This document shows, in pieces, positions 52,190-64,000 of a stretch of 64,000 bases of DNA; the stretch's first letter is position 1; each line of letters opens with the position of its first letter. The translations under genes and the position numbers were made by a program. The notes under the pieces are model-generated. The model was not told the origin of the DNA, ran no database searches, and was given only the letters and a program-made list of their open reading frames with translations. The stretch comes from Acanthaster planci. Taxonomy: Eukaryota; Echinodermata; Asteroidea; Valvatida; Acanthasteridae. The stretch spans positions 3,417,359 to 3,481,358 of the forward strand of contig NW_019091361.1 in the NCBI RefSeq assembly GCF_001949145.1. Direction: 5' to 3'.

Positions 52190-55100
52190 ACCATGGACTC
52201 CGACTTGCCCACGATGAAGTTCAGTTGACTCAGACTTTTATTCTTGCGGCGACAAATGTGCCCCACCTCTGAGGATTTGCCCTTATTTTTCTATTTCCTT
52301 GTTTTCTCACCTTGAATGTAAGCCTTGTAATGCCCCCAAAGGGTGTGGGTGTGATCTACAGTACACGTACATTGGCACACATTGAATCTATTTGTCAAGG
52401 GGTACCTAACCAGCCATCATCAAGCTGCGTAGACTTGGTTTGAGATTTTCTTTTTGAACCAAAATGAGAAAGGTTGCTGATTTGACGTGTCGTTTTACTT
52501 TCTCGTGCATGTCAGTACATGTTCATGGAGATCAGGCAGTTGGCAAACTATATGTTATTAACACTCCGTATTGTTCTTACTTGAAGGGAAAAACTTGTAT
52601 CTGTGAGTTATTGCTAAATATAAACACTTTTTGTCGTTCAAAAATGGACCTACTTCAAAGTGAAACAGATGTCCTTGTGTGTTATCTGCCACTTCTTACT
52701 TAAGCTCTGTACATCTGCACAGAATTTTGGTATGAGAGGCTTTGGTATTCCTCTCTTCAGTAAGTGCACCACATTGTACCTACATGTAGAGATCTAAATT
52801 TGTTTCTGTAATAGAGACCTTCAAATTTGTCTGTTTCTGTCAGTCATTTTTTTCTGTCTCCACACTTGTTGTGGAAAGCACAGGAAGATCCCCAGATTAG
52901 CACACCTGTGAACTGGGCATGGACTGCTGTGGCTTTGATTGGCTCTGCCAGGAGGACAGGACTGGGGATTAAGAAGCCCTGCTAACTTGCTGTCCTCACT
53001 TCCTGAGGAGGCATTGCCGCTGATATTGTTTGGGCCAAACCCCTAATTAAGGTATAAGACCCGTTTTAAACACATTTGCTGATATGCATCAAAGCACCAC
53101 TTCCCAACTGTCAAGTTTAAGTACCTGTAAATCTGGCAATTCATGGGAAGTAGTAAGGGGATTTTATGACGAGATGATGTAGCCCAGTTACGTTGTCATC
53201 AGTGTACACATGTCCATTGAATGATGTTTCTTTGTTCCCTTGCCTTTGCTGGAAGGGGATATCAAGTTTGTCGTTTCATGGCCATGTAATCATTTTCATT
53301 TCGACAGGACAAGTGTTGTATTTGTTTAGAAACTTGTGTGATGTTTTGTTAGTTTTGCAGCTGAATCCTTGTGCAAAAGAGCAGTTTAAATGTCTCATCC
53401 AGTCAGCTGGTCTTAGCAGTTTTTGCTCATTCAAAATTGAGCCCTCCAGATTTGAACACAAATCTGTAACACTTGTGAACAAATCTTCACATTTCCTTCC
53501 AGTATATTGGGCAAAGTGGAAATATGGGCTCAGGGTTCAGATAGCACCAAGGGCTGTCAGATTAAAAACATTGCCTGCAAGTGGACAGGCATAGGTTAAC
53601 CTTGGCTGGAAAGGGACAGGCAGATGTGTCAATCCTGGATGAAACCCAGTATGTGGAAACTTGTGAAAAAATACAAAATGGAATACAAAGCATAATCCCA
53701 TCAGCCTCACTCGCACTAACATCAGAATTTTTGGAGGAAAGAGAGCACTTTCTGTTGACACTGCAGCAGAAAAACAGGGTGCCAATGGATGCTGCTAATA
53801 TTGGGGGGGTGCTTAAAATGTGAAGACTGTTTGCTCTTAAAAGTACTTAAGAAGGTGGATGGATGTTTTAACCGCATAGGTAGTCTTTTCATTTGCAGTT
53901 TTTATCACCTTCAGAAGAATTTTTGTTATATGCCTGGAATGTTTTGAAGTTGTCAGTTTGGCCAGTGGAACCTGTGCTAGTGTTCATAACAGATTACGTT
54001 TGTGACATGGATCTTGGGGTACTCCAGAGAGTATGTTATGAGGATCGTTTGATGACAATTTGGTTACATGATCTTTCAGAAGGCCATTCAGCCAGTAGAA
54101 TTCCTCAACTGTATTTTTTCGTTTGGGTTGCTCTCTGAGAGCTCTTTGGGCTAAATCTTTTCCTTGTTTTTGTTGTATTTTTTGGTTAGTTTTCTTGTAA
54201 TTCTCTTGCAGTGCCTGGTGATGTAAACGTACTTTGGAGGGAATGTTTTGTTGGTAGTTACTGCAATCTCATTTTCATACAGAATCCAATGACCAGTGAA
54301 CACTGAGTTTATACAGCCTTCCTGGAGTCTGCTTTCAAAAAAAGCAGACAGCTTAATTCTAACATTGTGTATGCTCCACATAACCAACAAATAAATGCCC
54401 AGTCTGCAAAGTAAATGTCTGGTCAATATACTCGTTGATGTTCCAGCTGTTTCTGTGAAGTTTCGCTGAACTGCGCGCTTCAGACATTAGAGAAAACCGC
54501 TCTGGCTCCACAAACTTTCCTTCAAAGTCCTAAATAAACACTTTGTGTCCACCAACACAATTAACATTCCATTAACTTGAACTTTCGCTTGTTTCAGACA
54601 CACATTGTAAAAAGCACTTCAAATGGGCTGACATTTCACTCGGAGACACTGAAGTGGCTTAGATTTATTTTTCTTTATCCCCAGGTTTTGGCTTCCCTCT
54701 TTAAGAATTCTCTCAACAGTTTATCTTTGCCTACAAGTGCTAGCCTGCTTCCGGTATTGACTGGAAAGCCTCTAGTGTTTGTAGAAGGACCCTGCCGACA
54801 GTGGGATACTTTGGCGATTTTAATACCTCGTTCTTGAGATTTTTAAATGGGTCTTGGGGATTGGGTAAAGGGTTGCCCTCACTCCAATTGCATTGAGCCG
54901 TACTGCCAGCAATTCTTTGTTTGTCCAGCAAATCCCGCCCAGTTTTTACAAGCTTATTTGCCGACAAAGCTGAGTATGGTTTTAACCTTTTGTGCAGCAT
55001 AGTGTGTGCTTGTAATGAGAACTGGTCCCCCCCACACACACACCCATCCAAACTTGTGTGTGTTTGAATCGATTGGGATGGAGAGAGGAGGATGTGGGGA

Positions 55101-56613
55101 AAGAACTCATTCAAAATTACCCACTTAACCACACACTGGATACATGACTTAAACCGGTGTTGGAAGGCCTGCCCTGAGTTAAGGGGTGTAATAATTGTGA
55201 GGGTAAAGTCAGGACTGAGTGGTGGGGACTAAATTTGGTTCTCATGTTTTTGGTTCCCATAACGTCTATATATATTTCAACACGTGTTGCCTCTGTAACC
55301 CCTCAATAGGTAATCAAAGTGCCATTATTCGGAAACAGAATGAACACCAAATGAGCACCTCATGAAATGAGATGAAGAAATTCAGTTTTCTCCGTTTCAT
55401 TCCCCGTTGTCATTGATGATCCTTGTCTGATGTTTAATGCATTGCTGTTGTGTTTTCATTTTCAAGAGCTAAATGAAGTCCTTTCAAAAGTCAGATATCT
55501 CAATTATTTTGTAATGTTTTCCAACCATATTTTTATGCAGAAATTCCTAAAACATAGCACAGGAGACACTTTATTCTTGTATTTTTGTCCATAATACCAG
55601 TTCACTTACCGGTATTTCTGTTTGCTTTGTGATAAGAAGCTGACAATCCTAAAATAAAATGCACTTCTGCCTTTTTTCCTGTGGTGTCTTTTGCATTAAG
55701 GTAGCCATGTTGAATTAAGGATGCAGGGTCTTACAAGTCTGGATTCTGTTGATGATTGTAGCAAAAAGATATTGCCTCCACGAAGCATTTGGAGTAGAGC
55801 CCCCACAATCACACTTGAAGATGTTATTAGCTGCCTTGTTTTGCCTACTGTACTGCTAATATCATTATGATAGTGATCCTGAATGGTTGAAGACAGTCGT
55901 GATAGCACCTTTAAAAGAAATTTTACCAGTGAATTATTCTCACTGACTTTGCTCTCAGTTTGTGATTACAAACAAATCTTGGTCTTCCTCCAGCCAGCCT
56001 TAATGCTTCAAGTGGCCGATCTTACTTTGGAGTGTTTCCCCTCTTCTGCCTAATCTTTGAATAAGCGTATCCTCAAGATGTTAAGAGCTTCCCTAAAGAT
56101 GGCAAACATGTTATTTTAGAAAATCGCGGCCGCGCGATAGGAGCGATAGGCTATATCGCGTGGCCTTTGGGAGTAAACATTTGGAGTAATTACCATAGAT
56201 GGGGCCGCTTTAACATTGAAATAATTTAGATTAGATGTAGGAAGTGGATAAGGAACAGGTTTGATGTGATGGGATGTTGCCTGAGTTAACAGACACCGCA
56301 GCTGTAAAGTTACACATAGGATTCCCTGACTGCTATTTTACGCATCTTTAAATGGGGATGGAAAGTATTCCTAAGGTTTCTTTTATCTGAAGTGTGCATG
56401 GTGAAATTTGCTATAGATTTGGGACCTTTGATGAGTGGACCAGAATTTAATAGATGTTTTCATTCATTTAGAGTATGGAAAATAAAAAGAATGGATTTGT
56501 GTTGAAGGGGGCGGTAGTTGCAATTGAACGGAACACTTCCCAACATCAGTGTGTTCGAGTGGCTAGTATGTGGTCAAGGGTACATCCAGGGGAAACAATT
56601 GGCATGTTCCTCT
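52190..56613. other. Gene-free stretch; uncertain open frames
   Basis: Adjacent + frames at 53193-53594, 53581-53823 and 53893-54138 read more evenly than their surroundings (e.g. SLALTSEFLEEREHFLLTLQ) but belong to no family I recognise and have no clear splice sites; possibly a decayed element. Otherwise nothing seen. Confidence 0.3.
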
Positions 56614-56702
56614 AACCAACCAACCAACCAACCAACCAACCAACCAACCAACCAACCAACCAACCAACCAACCAACCAACCAACCAACCAACCAACCAAC
56701 CA
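56614..56702. repeat. (AACC)n microsatellite
   Basis: About 22 uninterrupted copies of the tetranucleotide AACC/CCAA. The Asn-Gln-Pro-Thr frame across it is an artefact. Confidence 0.95.
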
Positions 56703-57145
56703 CTAACCCATCCGTCCACCCACCTGCACCTTTTTGATATACTCAGAGCTAAAAATGTCCTCTTTTGGTTTTGTTTGAGGCCTTACCAACCCCCAGAAAT
56801 TTTGCCTCAAGTATCAATTTCTTTAAATGTTGAGACATTTCCCTCAAGAATACCTGTGCAATAACAGCAACCATTTGCTCTCTTTGATAAATTAAGATCT
56901 TCTGAAGGGGTGGGAAACAGGGAGAGAATTACATTTTCTTGAGAGGAACTTTATAGTCAGTTGTAGTATCAACTACAAGGGGAGGGGCGGAGTATATGCC
57001 ACTGATTTCGTCTTTTGAAAGTTCAAGTTAGTTTTCATTTATTTTTCAACAGCTCAGTACAGTGTTATAACTTTGCAATACTGAGCTGTAGCCACCAAAT
57101 CTTACAGCCAATATCAGATCCAAAACTGTGTTATTTACCTTATTC

Positions 57146-57377
57146 CTATTTGGTTAGCCCAAGATTCCCCTTTCTGTGTGACCATTTAAAACATCAAACC
57201 AGTGCCATTTTCACATTTGTGCTCATAAGAATGTCTTTATATAAAATCTGTCCTGGAATAACTATTTGGTTAGCCCAAGATTCCCCTTTCTGTGTGACCA
57301 TTTAAAACATCAAACCAGTGCCATTTTCACGTTTGTGCTCATAAGAATGTCTTTATATAAAATCTGTCCTGGAATAA
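57146..57377. repeat. 116-bp tandem duplication
   Basis: Two head-to-tail copies (57146-57261, 57262-57377) starting CTATTTGGTTAGCCCAAG; only one difference was seen (CACATTTG versus CACGTTTG). Recent duplication or assembly effect. Confidence 0.93.
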
Positions 57378-58760
57378 CAAAGATCTTGGACAGGGGTGGG
57401 AAGGGGCAGCTATGAATTCCCCTCCCCCCGCTCTTTTAGGGTTAAGATCCTTTTAAAACCAAAGAGTTGGCAAAAAATGAGATATCACTCACAATATGCA
57501 TTCTGAATTCTTTTTAATTCAATCTATGATCATCCAAACATGGCTTGCAACTCTTCAAGAAGAGTGTTACAGCAATGGCTAAACTTGGCCAAGTTTAAAA
57601 GAAAACGTGTTCGACACTTTGTTAATAACATAAGAGTCTAATACAGGCATAAAAACCATAACATTTTGGTACAAACAGAAAAAGTACAGTAAGTAGTTTA
57701 GTGGGGGGAGGACGTAGAAAATAAAAAGTTGTTCACAACAGATTTGTTGTCAATTTCTGAATTTTATCAAATAATGCATTAGCCCTGAATCTATACAGTT
57801 GATGAGAGACAGGAGGTGGATTTTTTTCACCCTCAATGGCTCTCCCTTGATCCCATAAAATAAATCTCTTTCCTCTTTCCCAGTTCAGTTTGAACATGAT
57901 CGGACAGGAGTGGTTGAAAGTATGTTGACAATAGTCTTTACGAGTTAAATTTAAATTAAATCTAGTATACTGAGTTATCTGATTACACATAAATGTAATA
58001 ATTTGAATTCCTCAGACAAAAGACTCTGGCAAACTTTTGCAAAGCGACCACCATCTCTGGAATGGACTGGTTCCTTTGAGCCCTTCTTATCCATTGAAAA
58101 CGGTGTTTTGGTGAAGGCGTCTCTTATGTACATGTAAGCAAAAGCTTGCCCCAAATCACAAGGTATAGCAAAAGCGTCTTTAGTATGGAGAATTCAAGTT
58201 GTTATGTTCACATAAATTTAAAGAACTCAGTGTACCAGATTTTATCGCAAAAGGCTTATTGCTAATAAGGAAGTTGGTTACATCCGAGATCAGTATTTAG
58301 CCACCAGTCTTTCAACGTAATGGGAACATGGTTCTGAACTTTGGAACATTTTTTCTAATGTCAGTAATTTGGTTTCAAAACATTTGTACTACCAAAGATA
58401 CATGCACTTAGTCTTCAAATGTAAAATTAAATATGTAAGTGTTGCTTTATGCAAACTTTAAGCAATTAAAATATTACAGTTCCATCTGAGTAAATGCATC
58501 CTTGGGTTGAGGGGCCAATCGCATGATTGACTTGAATGGACCATGAGCTAGTTCAGTATTTCAAAAAAGGCAAGGACATTCAAGAACAAAGCATGTTGTA
58601 TGGTCATGCTGATGGTGCATACTTTGCATGCGCTGATTGCTGTACCAGAATGAGCTTGGATGCATTTCATTATAAGTATGTGCTGTTGGAATACTGAAGT
58701 GGCTCACTGCACTCCACAGGAATTTTATGGTCACTTAAGGGTCTCAGAGGACCTACAACA

Positions 58761-59040
58761 GGGCCCAATTTCATGATGCTGCTTACCGTTAAGCAAACTT
58801 TTTTGCTTACCCAAAAATTGCTCGACGGTAAGTGTATTTCATGATGAATGTTTCACAATTACTGTGCTAAAATTGCATGGGCGCGCATGGATATTTCCAT
58901 TGTCATATCACTATTAAGCCAATTTTTTTTCCAATGTAGGCTAAATGTGCTGTGTGCTGTGCTTAAACGGTCTCCATGATATTCGTGTAGCCTCTGTAAG
59001 CGTAGTATCTCGTGCTTAGCAACGCCATGAAATTGGGTCC
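58761..59040. mobile_element. MITE with GGGCCCAATTTCATG ends
   Basis: 280 bp; left GGGCCCAATTTCATGATGC, right (inverse) GGACCCAATTTCATGGCG. Inverted similarity continues into GCTTA words. No ORF, no clear target duplication. Confidence 0.75.
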
Positions 59041-61249
59041 AGATGTATGCACTGGGTTATATGCTCTGTGTATGGCTAAGCATCCTAGTGCCAAAAATGT
59101 AAAAATGTTGCTTACAATGTAGGAGCAATGTACAAGGCTTGTTTGATTGTGGTGTATTCTGACTTTTCGGAGTAGGCTTTACAGTGCCCTCACATATAGT
59201 TTTCAGTTCAACAGAACTTGGATTTCATCACGAATCTTTCTTATTGTTTCCCTGTCACTGTGTCATTCTGTTAAAGTTGCAACAAATTGGACATTGTGAA
59301 ATGATGACGTAGAGGTGTGAGGTGTGAAAATCCTACCAAAGTCCATGAGGATTCTTGAAATTATCTCTCTTGGGGATCGTTACCAATACCTACATGTATC
59401 TGGTCAACAGCTCCTTTCCTGATAAAACAGAGGACCCAAGACTGGCATACATGCTTTAGTCCCTCTAAAGCTCTACATAAACAAGCAATATTTTTTCTTT
59501 GAAATTTTAACAATATATTTTGTTCTTTAATGTAAAAACTTTGGTATACTGATCTTGGTTCAAGGTACCATCAAAATAATACATGTACAATTTTAAGCCA
59601 TCTTAAGGCAGGAAAATGTCTGTCTTGTCCTAAAGCTATTATTTACAAGAGAAAAAATAAGATTCAACTTGGACAAAAACGTTTGCAAACTGTCTGTGAA
59701 AATCACACAGAGGTTTTGAGAGGTTGAAATGAAGTAAAAGAAAAAGAAATGGTGTGATACTCTTTGAATGGTTTGGTATGCATACACATTATTTCTGCAA
59801 ATTTGAAATGGGTCCTCTACGTATCTCAGCTTGGTTTACATACTCAGCTTTCCTCTCCATCTGAAGAATGATTTGGAGGCCATGAAGTGTGTCAAAACTT
59901 CTTCGTTTTGGCTTCATGTCACTGGATGCTTATTGAGCTTAGCTGCTAAAGCCTCTCTGTAGTGGAAGATGTTAAAATTGTGAAAACAGAACAGGCAAAG
60001 TTTGGACGCCACACCCTTTTGATTGAAATGTGCTGATTATAAAATAGCAGTTTGTCCTTGCTTTTGCGCTGACATTGCTTTTGTGAACACACTGTTGATA
60101 AATAGTGTATTTGTTGATTCCTAATTGAAACCTAAAAACTAATAATTACAGAATAAAGCTTAAAAAGGGAACAATGCTTAACTCAAGCTTTAAAGCTTGT
60201 TCTACTAGTTATTTTTTAAAACATTACCAGAGCACTCCAGACAAAATATCCTAAAATCTTGATATATACTATTCTCAAAAGAGCTCATTGTGCACATAAT
60301 GTGCAAAACACCAATAAATTTAAAAGGATTTGCATTACAAGTTGTAATTCTGTCCACTGTTTGAGACCTTTCAGTCTGTTTCAGAAGCTCCCAAAAAAGT
60401 GAGATTAAACCAGAAATAGTTTTGGGTAACCTCAGTATCTGCTAATATCGAGTGAAGAACTATTAAATGTTAAATGTCTACCCTACAAGTTTTTATTGTA
60501 CATGTAGGCCTATAGCTAACATGTAGCTGCACTTCAACCACCCCTTAATTTCAAGATTCGTAATAAGTAGAATCATATCATGTCATGTGAACAATATGCC
60601 AGGCCTTTGCTGTGACAAGTTTTCTAATCCAAACACCCATATACACTTTACGAAAGACAGTAATTGTACTCTGTAAAAGCTGGACTATTTTCATATCAGT
60701 TAAAGTGTCAATATAAAATGGAGAAGAAAAAGATCAGATAAAACATGTTTGCGTGACTTTTACAAAGTAAATATATTCATCAATCTTGTATTTACAAAGC
60801 TGATTTCTTATTACAAAAACAAATGAAGCAATACCGAAAAGCTGAAAAGAAAAATCTTCGTAATCTACTTAAAAAACAAAATGACAGTGTGTCATGAAAT
60901 ACAAAAGTCTTACTTAAATAGCTGAATACGTTTATAGTCAATGATCTGGTAAATACAAGAAACCAATCAATTTTTTACTTTCATAACTGATTGATTTCTA
61001 ACAACCACTGTCAACTGTATGTCACAAAAACAGTTGAACACTTGTAGGCACTGAACATAAGCATCTTCAATTGGTCTCTTGTACCGGTATTTAAACAAAA
61101 GATACAAAGCTGATTAGAGTCAAGTGTTGCAAATTCTTAAAAATACATTCACGGTTTATGTGTAGAGACTAAAACAAGGAAATCTATCATCCAGACTCCT
61201 CTTTCATGCCAGTGTGCGGGCGATAAAGCTGAAATGTGCCAACCACTGT

Positions 61250-61300
61250 CTATCCTGGGATGCAGTCTGGTACCCGGCACTGGAACTTCCCTGATGTCTC
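61250..61300 (-). CDS. Possible terminal exon of an unknown minus-strand gene
   Basis: After the acceptor-like TTTTCCATATTCCAG comes an open 16-codon frame, ETSGKFQCRVPDCIPG, and TAG. A long A-rich (+) stretch beyond it could be a 3' UTR. No upstream exon was recognised to the right in the window and the family is unknown, so this may be chance. Confidence 0.2.
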   Translation of the reverse strand, partial: ETSGKFQCRVPDCIPG

Positions 61301-62846
61301 CTGGAATATGGAAAACACAAACAGAACAAAGGGAGTGACTACATGATTATAACACTTGGACCTATGGGAGCCAATGGCTAGCAGTTGCCATGGTTTCCTT
61401 TGTATACTGCCAGCCTTACTTGGCCCTTGCCGGCATTACGATGTGCACCCATGAACCAGCTCAATTCCCCTCCCCTAGACTTTATGACTGGTGGCTGTAA
61501 GCAAGTATGCGGCCACCAGCATCTACACCTTCAGCCCATGGGCGTCGCCGCAGAAAAGGAGCAAGTTACTCATCAGCAACAAACTGAATCAATACAAATG
61601 GTGATGGGGGTGAATACCGGGGTATTTTCACACCAATTGATGACTTTCCCCTCCTTTACTCCTTTTTGGTCATTTCTGTGTCTGTATTTTCATTTTTGGG
61701 GGGAGGGAGGGAGTTCAAATGCCCCCCCCCCATGAGACATGATGCTTTAATGGCCTGCCATTTCTTAAAACTCAGCTTTGCACTTCCCCCAACTGTTATT
61801 CAGTGCACTCGTATGTTACGTGCTATCAAATACTTGAAGTTCCTGAAAATGTCAGTCACGTGCCAGTTAGTCATTTTAATGTCAAGTCTTGATCCTGTGG
61901 CATTTTTGTATCACTGAAATGAATCCCCTCAGTTGGTAATTTTGTTAAAAGTCATTCTTTTGGTTTGAATTTATGGCAGGTACTTGTTATTTATGTATTC
62001 TCCATTTGTGTTGACGGAGGTGGATGGAATCAAATAAGCTTTGTACTCTCTGAAGAGAGAAGTTTTTAAAATGTGCAAAGTGTATAAAGTCACTTCTGTT
62101 TAATAATGTCAACATAGAATAGTATTCATATTTGTAGCAGCTGTCGAAAGCCTCTCAAGAACCGCCAACTTGTCATCTGTGTCCATTACTGCATTTTTTG
62201 AGGTGTTCGTGTTGGCAGCTTAATTACAGAGGATATCGGCCTTAAATGCCATAGACTGTCTACATTTTGCCCATGGTTTGGAGCATTTCAAAGGCAACCG
62301 CTCAGAAATCTCTAGAGAAACCAGTTTTTTTCCCCATGCTGCTGTTGTTGGAGTTGTGTTTGGTCACACATGTTTGTCACTTTGTCATGATTAACATCAA
62401 CCACCTGTTGGACGTGACTGGCAGTCACAAAAGGAGATGGATAAAACAAAGCCCTAAAGGCTTAGAATGAAGCATTTGGGGTAAAACAACACATTGATGC
62501 ATATTTTCTTTAAATGAGTTAGCCAGTTTTGAAATGGAACATTTCTGAGGGCACTGAAAGTTCATGGATAAAAATTGAACGGTTCAGATGCCAAAAAACA
62601 GGTAAGTCCATTTTTCACCTTTTAAGAAACCCAGCGTTTAAAAGACACAGATAGCATGACTTTGTATATAAATGTGGAGTGCTTATTTCATCATATATTG
62701 AACACTTTTGGCAATTTTAATTGAAAAAGAATTTAAATTGTTCAGAAGAAATAATAAATTACACTGTAGGTCAATGGGTTTTCTCCATTTTTGTAACTTT
62801 GGCTTTGAACTGCATTTGCATCGAAGCTCTTCAATTGCAGTGTCAC
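61301..62846. other. Gene-free stretch
   Basis: No exon supported. Open frames at 61385-61735 and 61666-61917 (+) show poly-C/G runs and no family signature. Confidence 0.35.
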
Positions 62847-63049
62847 TTATAGACTGATCTGGTGACAAGAATCAGGAGCCGTTACTGCGGTGTCCCCACA
62901 TGCGTGAACAAAAGACATGCACATTGAATGCTTCCTCATCAGCCAATGGGAGCGCACTGCTAACCAAAATCACGTGCTCGTCAAGCTTAGGAATGCACGT
63001 CTGAGTGATGGGGACACCGCAGTAATGGCGTCAGCAAATCAGTCTATAA
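62847..63049. mobile_element. Foldback MITE, 203 bp
   Basis: Ends TTATAGACTGAT / ATCAGTCTATAA, and a second inverted pair GTTACTGCGGTGTCCCCA / TGGGGACACCGCAGTAAT inside. TA at both edges. Confidence 0.8.
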
Positions 63050-64000
63050 GGTAGCATTACATCAGAATTTTAACAGCGGTTTGTTTACGATTTCACCTTT
63101 GTCTCAGGAATTCTCATATGGTGCCAAATTCATTTTTCAATAGGGTCGTGATTTTCTTTGTGCATGAAAAACCTTTCACAAGCCTATGTGATTGCCTCTG
63201 TACAGCCTTCTGCCAATGTTAAGTTTGTACGGGATTGAATGAGAAAAGATTGATGCAGAAAAGCAAAGGAAAAAGTGGACTTTCTACTCAATATCGTGGT
63301 CCTCCTGGGCCTTGTGTTGTCGTTGAGTACGTCCATCGCAACAATGTTATGCCTGAGATTATAGGACTTGCAATGGGCTTATGATGGATTGGCAAGGAAG
63401 TTGATAAGTTTCAATGGACTTGACGGCTAGGCTACCATTTTTGTCCATGGATAAAGACTGTGCACATATTTTAGTATTGTAAAGAGCATGCTTAGACCTA
63501 CCTGGCAGTTCAAGTTGAGAATATATTGTTAGAAAATGTTAAATCACAATTTGTTCTGAAGGGTTTGAATCGGTTCGGACGAACCATGTGCAGGATTGGT
63601 CAGTAAGAGAAAACAACAGAGTCACAACTTCTGTGAATCTTCCATTTGGCTTGAATCACTAACTGTTAACCTGTTTATTTTCACTTCATTTTTATTTCCA
63701 CTTTCTCCAAACAGAAGAACTTTTTATTAAAAGGAAAATGGTGTGTTGATTTTGACCCCAGAACCATCCGAGGTTGTCAAGGGAAATGGAGGGGTTGTCC
63801 TGGGTCAACTGAAGAGCTATTTGTCAGGTATTCAGGTCATTTTACGGCAAGCTGGGAAACGAGACCTCATTACTCTTTCCAACATCTCAGATTCTTCAAA
63901 TTGTGGGAGCATTCCAAAGCAAGTGGGCACTTAATCTAATATCAAGCGCCCATTCATTGTTGAGTATTGTGGTGGCCTGCCTACGATTTACGTCAACAGG
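63050..64000. other. Gene-free window end
   Basis: AT-rich; nothing recognisable on either strand. Confidence 0.35.

Noticed and set aside
56518-56706. 62-aa ORF ending in NQPT repeats
   Set aside because: It is a translation of the (AACC)n microsatellite.
62500-62605. Plus-strand exon ending CAG|GTAAGT at 62601
   Set aside because: The donor is good and a frame is open, but the acceptor is poor and the peptide resembles nothing; no neighbouring exon.

Overview
This is a eukaryotic (metazoan) window: three multi-exon genes with GT-AG introns, short exons in long AT-rich introns, and many small non-autonomous transposons. The dispersed TACATGTA words, a tRNA-derived SINE, TTAA- and TA-flanked foldback elements and minisatellite-bearing repeats suggest a marine invertebrate, possibly an echinoderm. 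That placement is inference; metazoan is secure.

Layout. (1) 46-11637, + strand: the 3' two thirds of a class-1 P4-ATPase lipid flippase of the ATP8B type, 15 exons and 2,385 coding bases, entering the window just after the phosphorylation-site exon. One intron (8115-8579) has AT-AC ends and a near-perfect U12 branch site. (2) 11638-23689: no recognised gene. It holds the presumed 3' ends of the two flanking convergent genes, a TTAA-type element, a SINE with a 13-bp target duplication and two minisatellites. (3) 23690-29573, - strand: a complete five-exon pyroglutamyl-peptidase I gene (PGPEP1, 204 aa) with Glu85, Cys149 and His168. (4) 29574-30268: a 695-bp divergent promoter region with an inverted CCAAT box and a TATA box. 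(5) 30269-38230, + strand: a complete ten-exon CDK7 gene (348 aa); intron 1 holds a decayed LINE and a foldback element, and other introns carry more. (6) 38231-64000: the probable CDK7 3' UTR, then a gene-poor stretch with SINE- and MITE-like repeats, a tetranucleotide tract and a 116-bp tandem duplication. One possible terminal exon of a - strand gene lies at 61250-61300.

The three genes have unrelated roles: lipid flipping, removal of N-terminal pyroglutamate, and CDK activation/TFIIH transcription. The head-to-head PGPEP1/CDK7 pair may share a promoter. Exon structures were built by hand: each reading frame closes across all junctions (795, 205 and 349 codons including stop). UTR ends, transcription starts and repeat family names are inferred.
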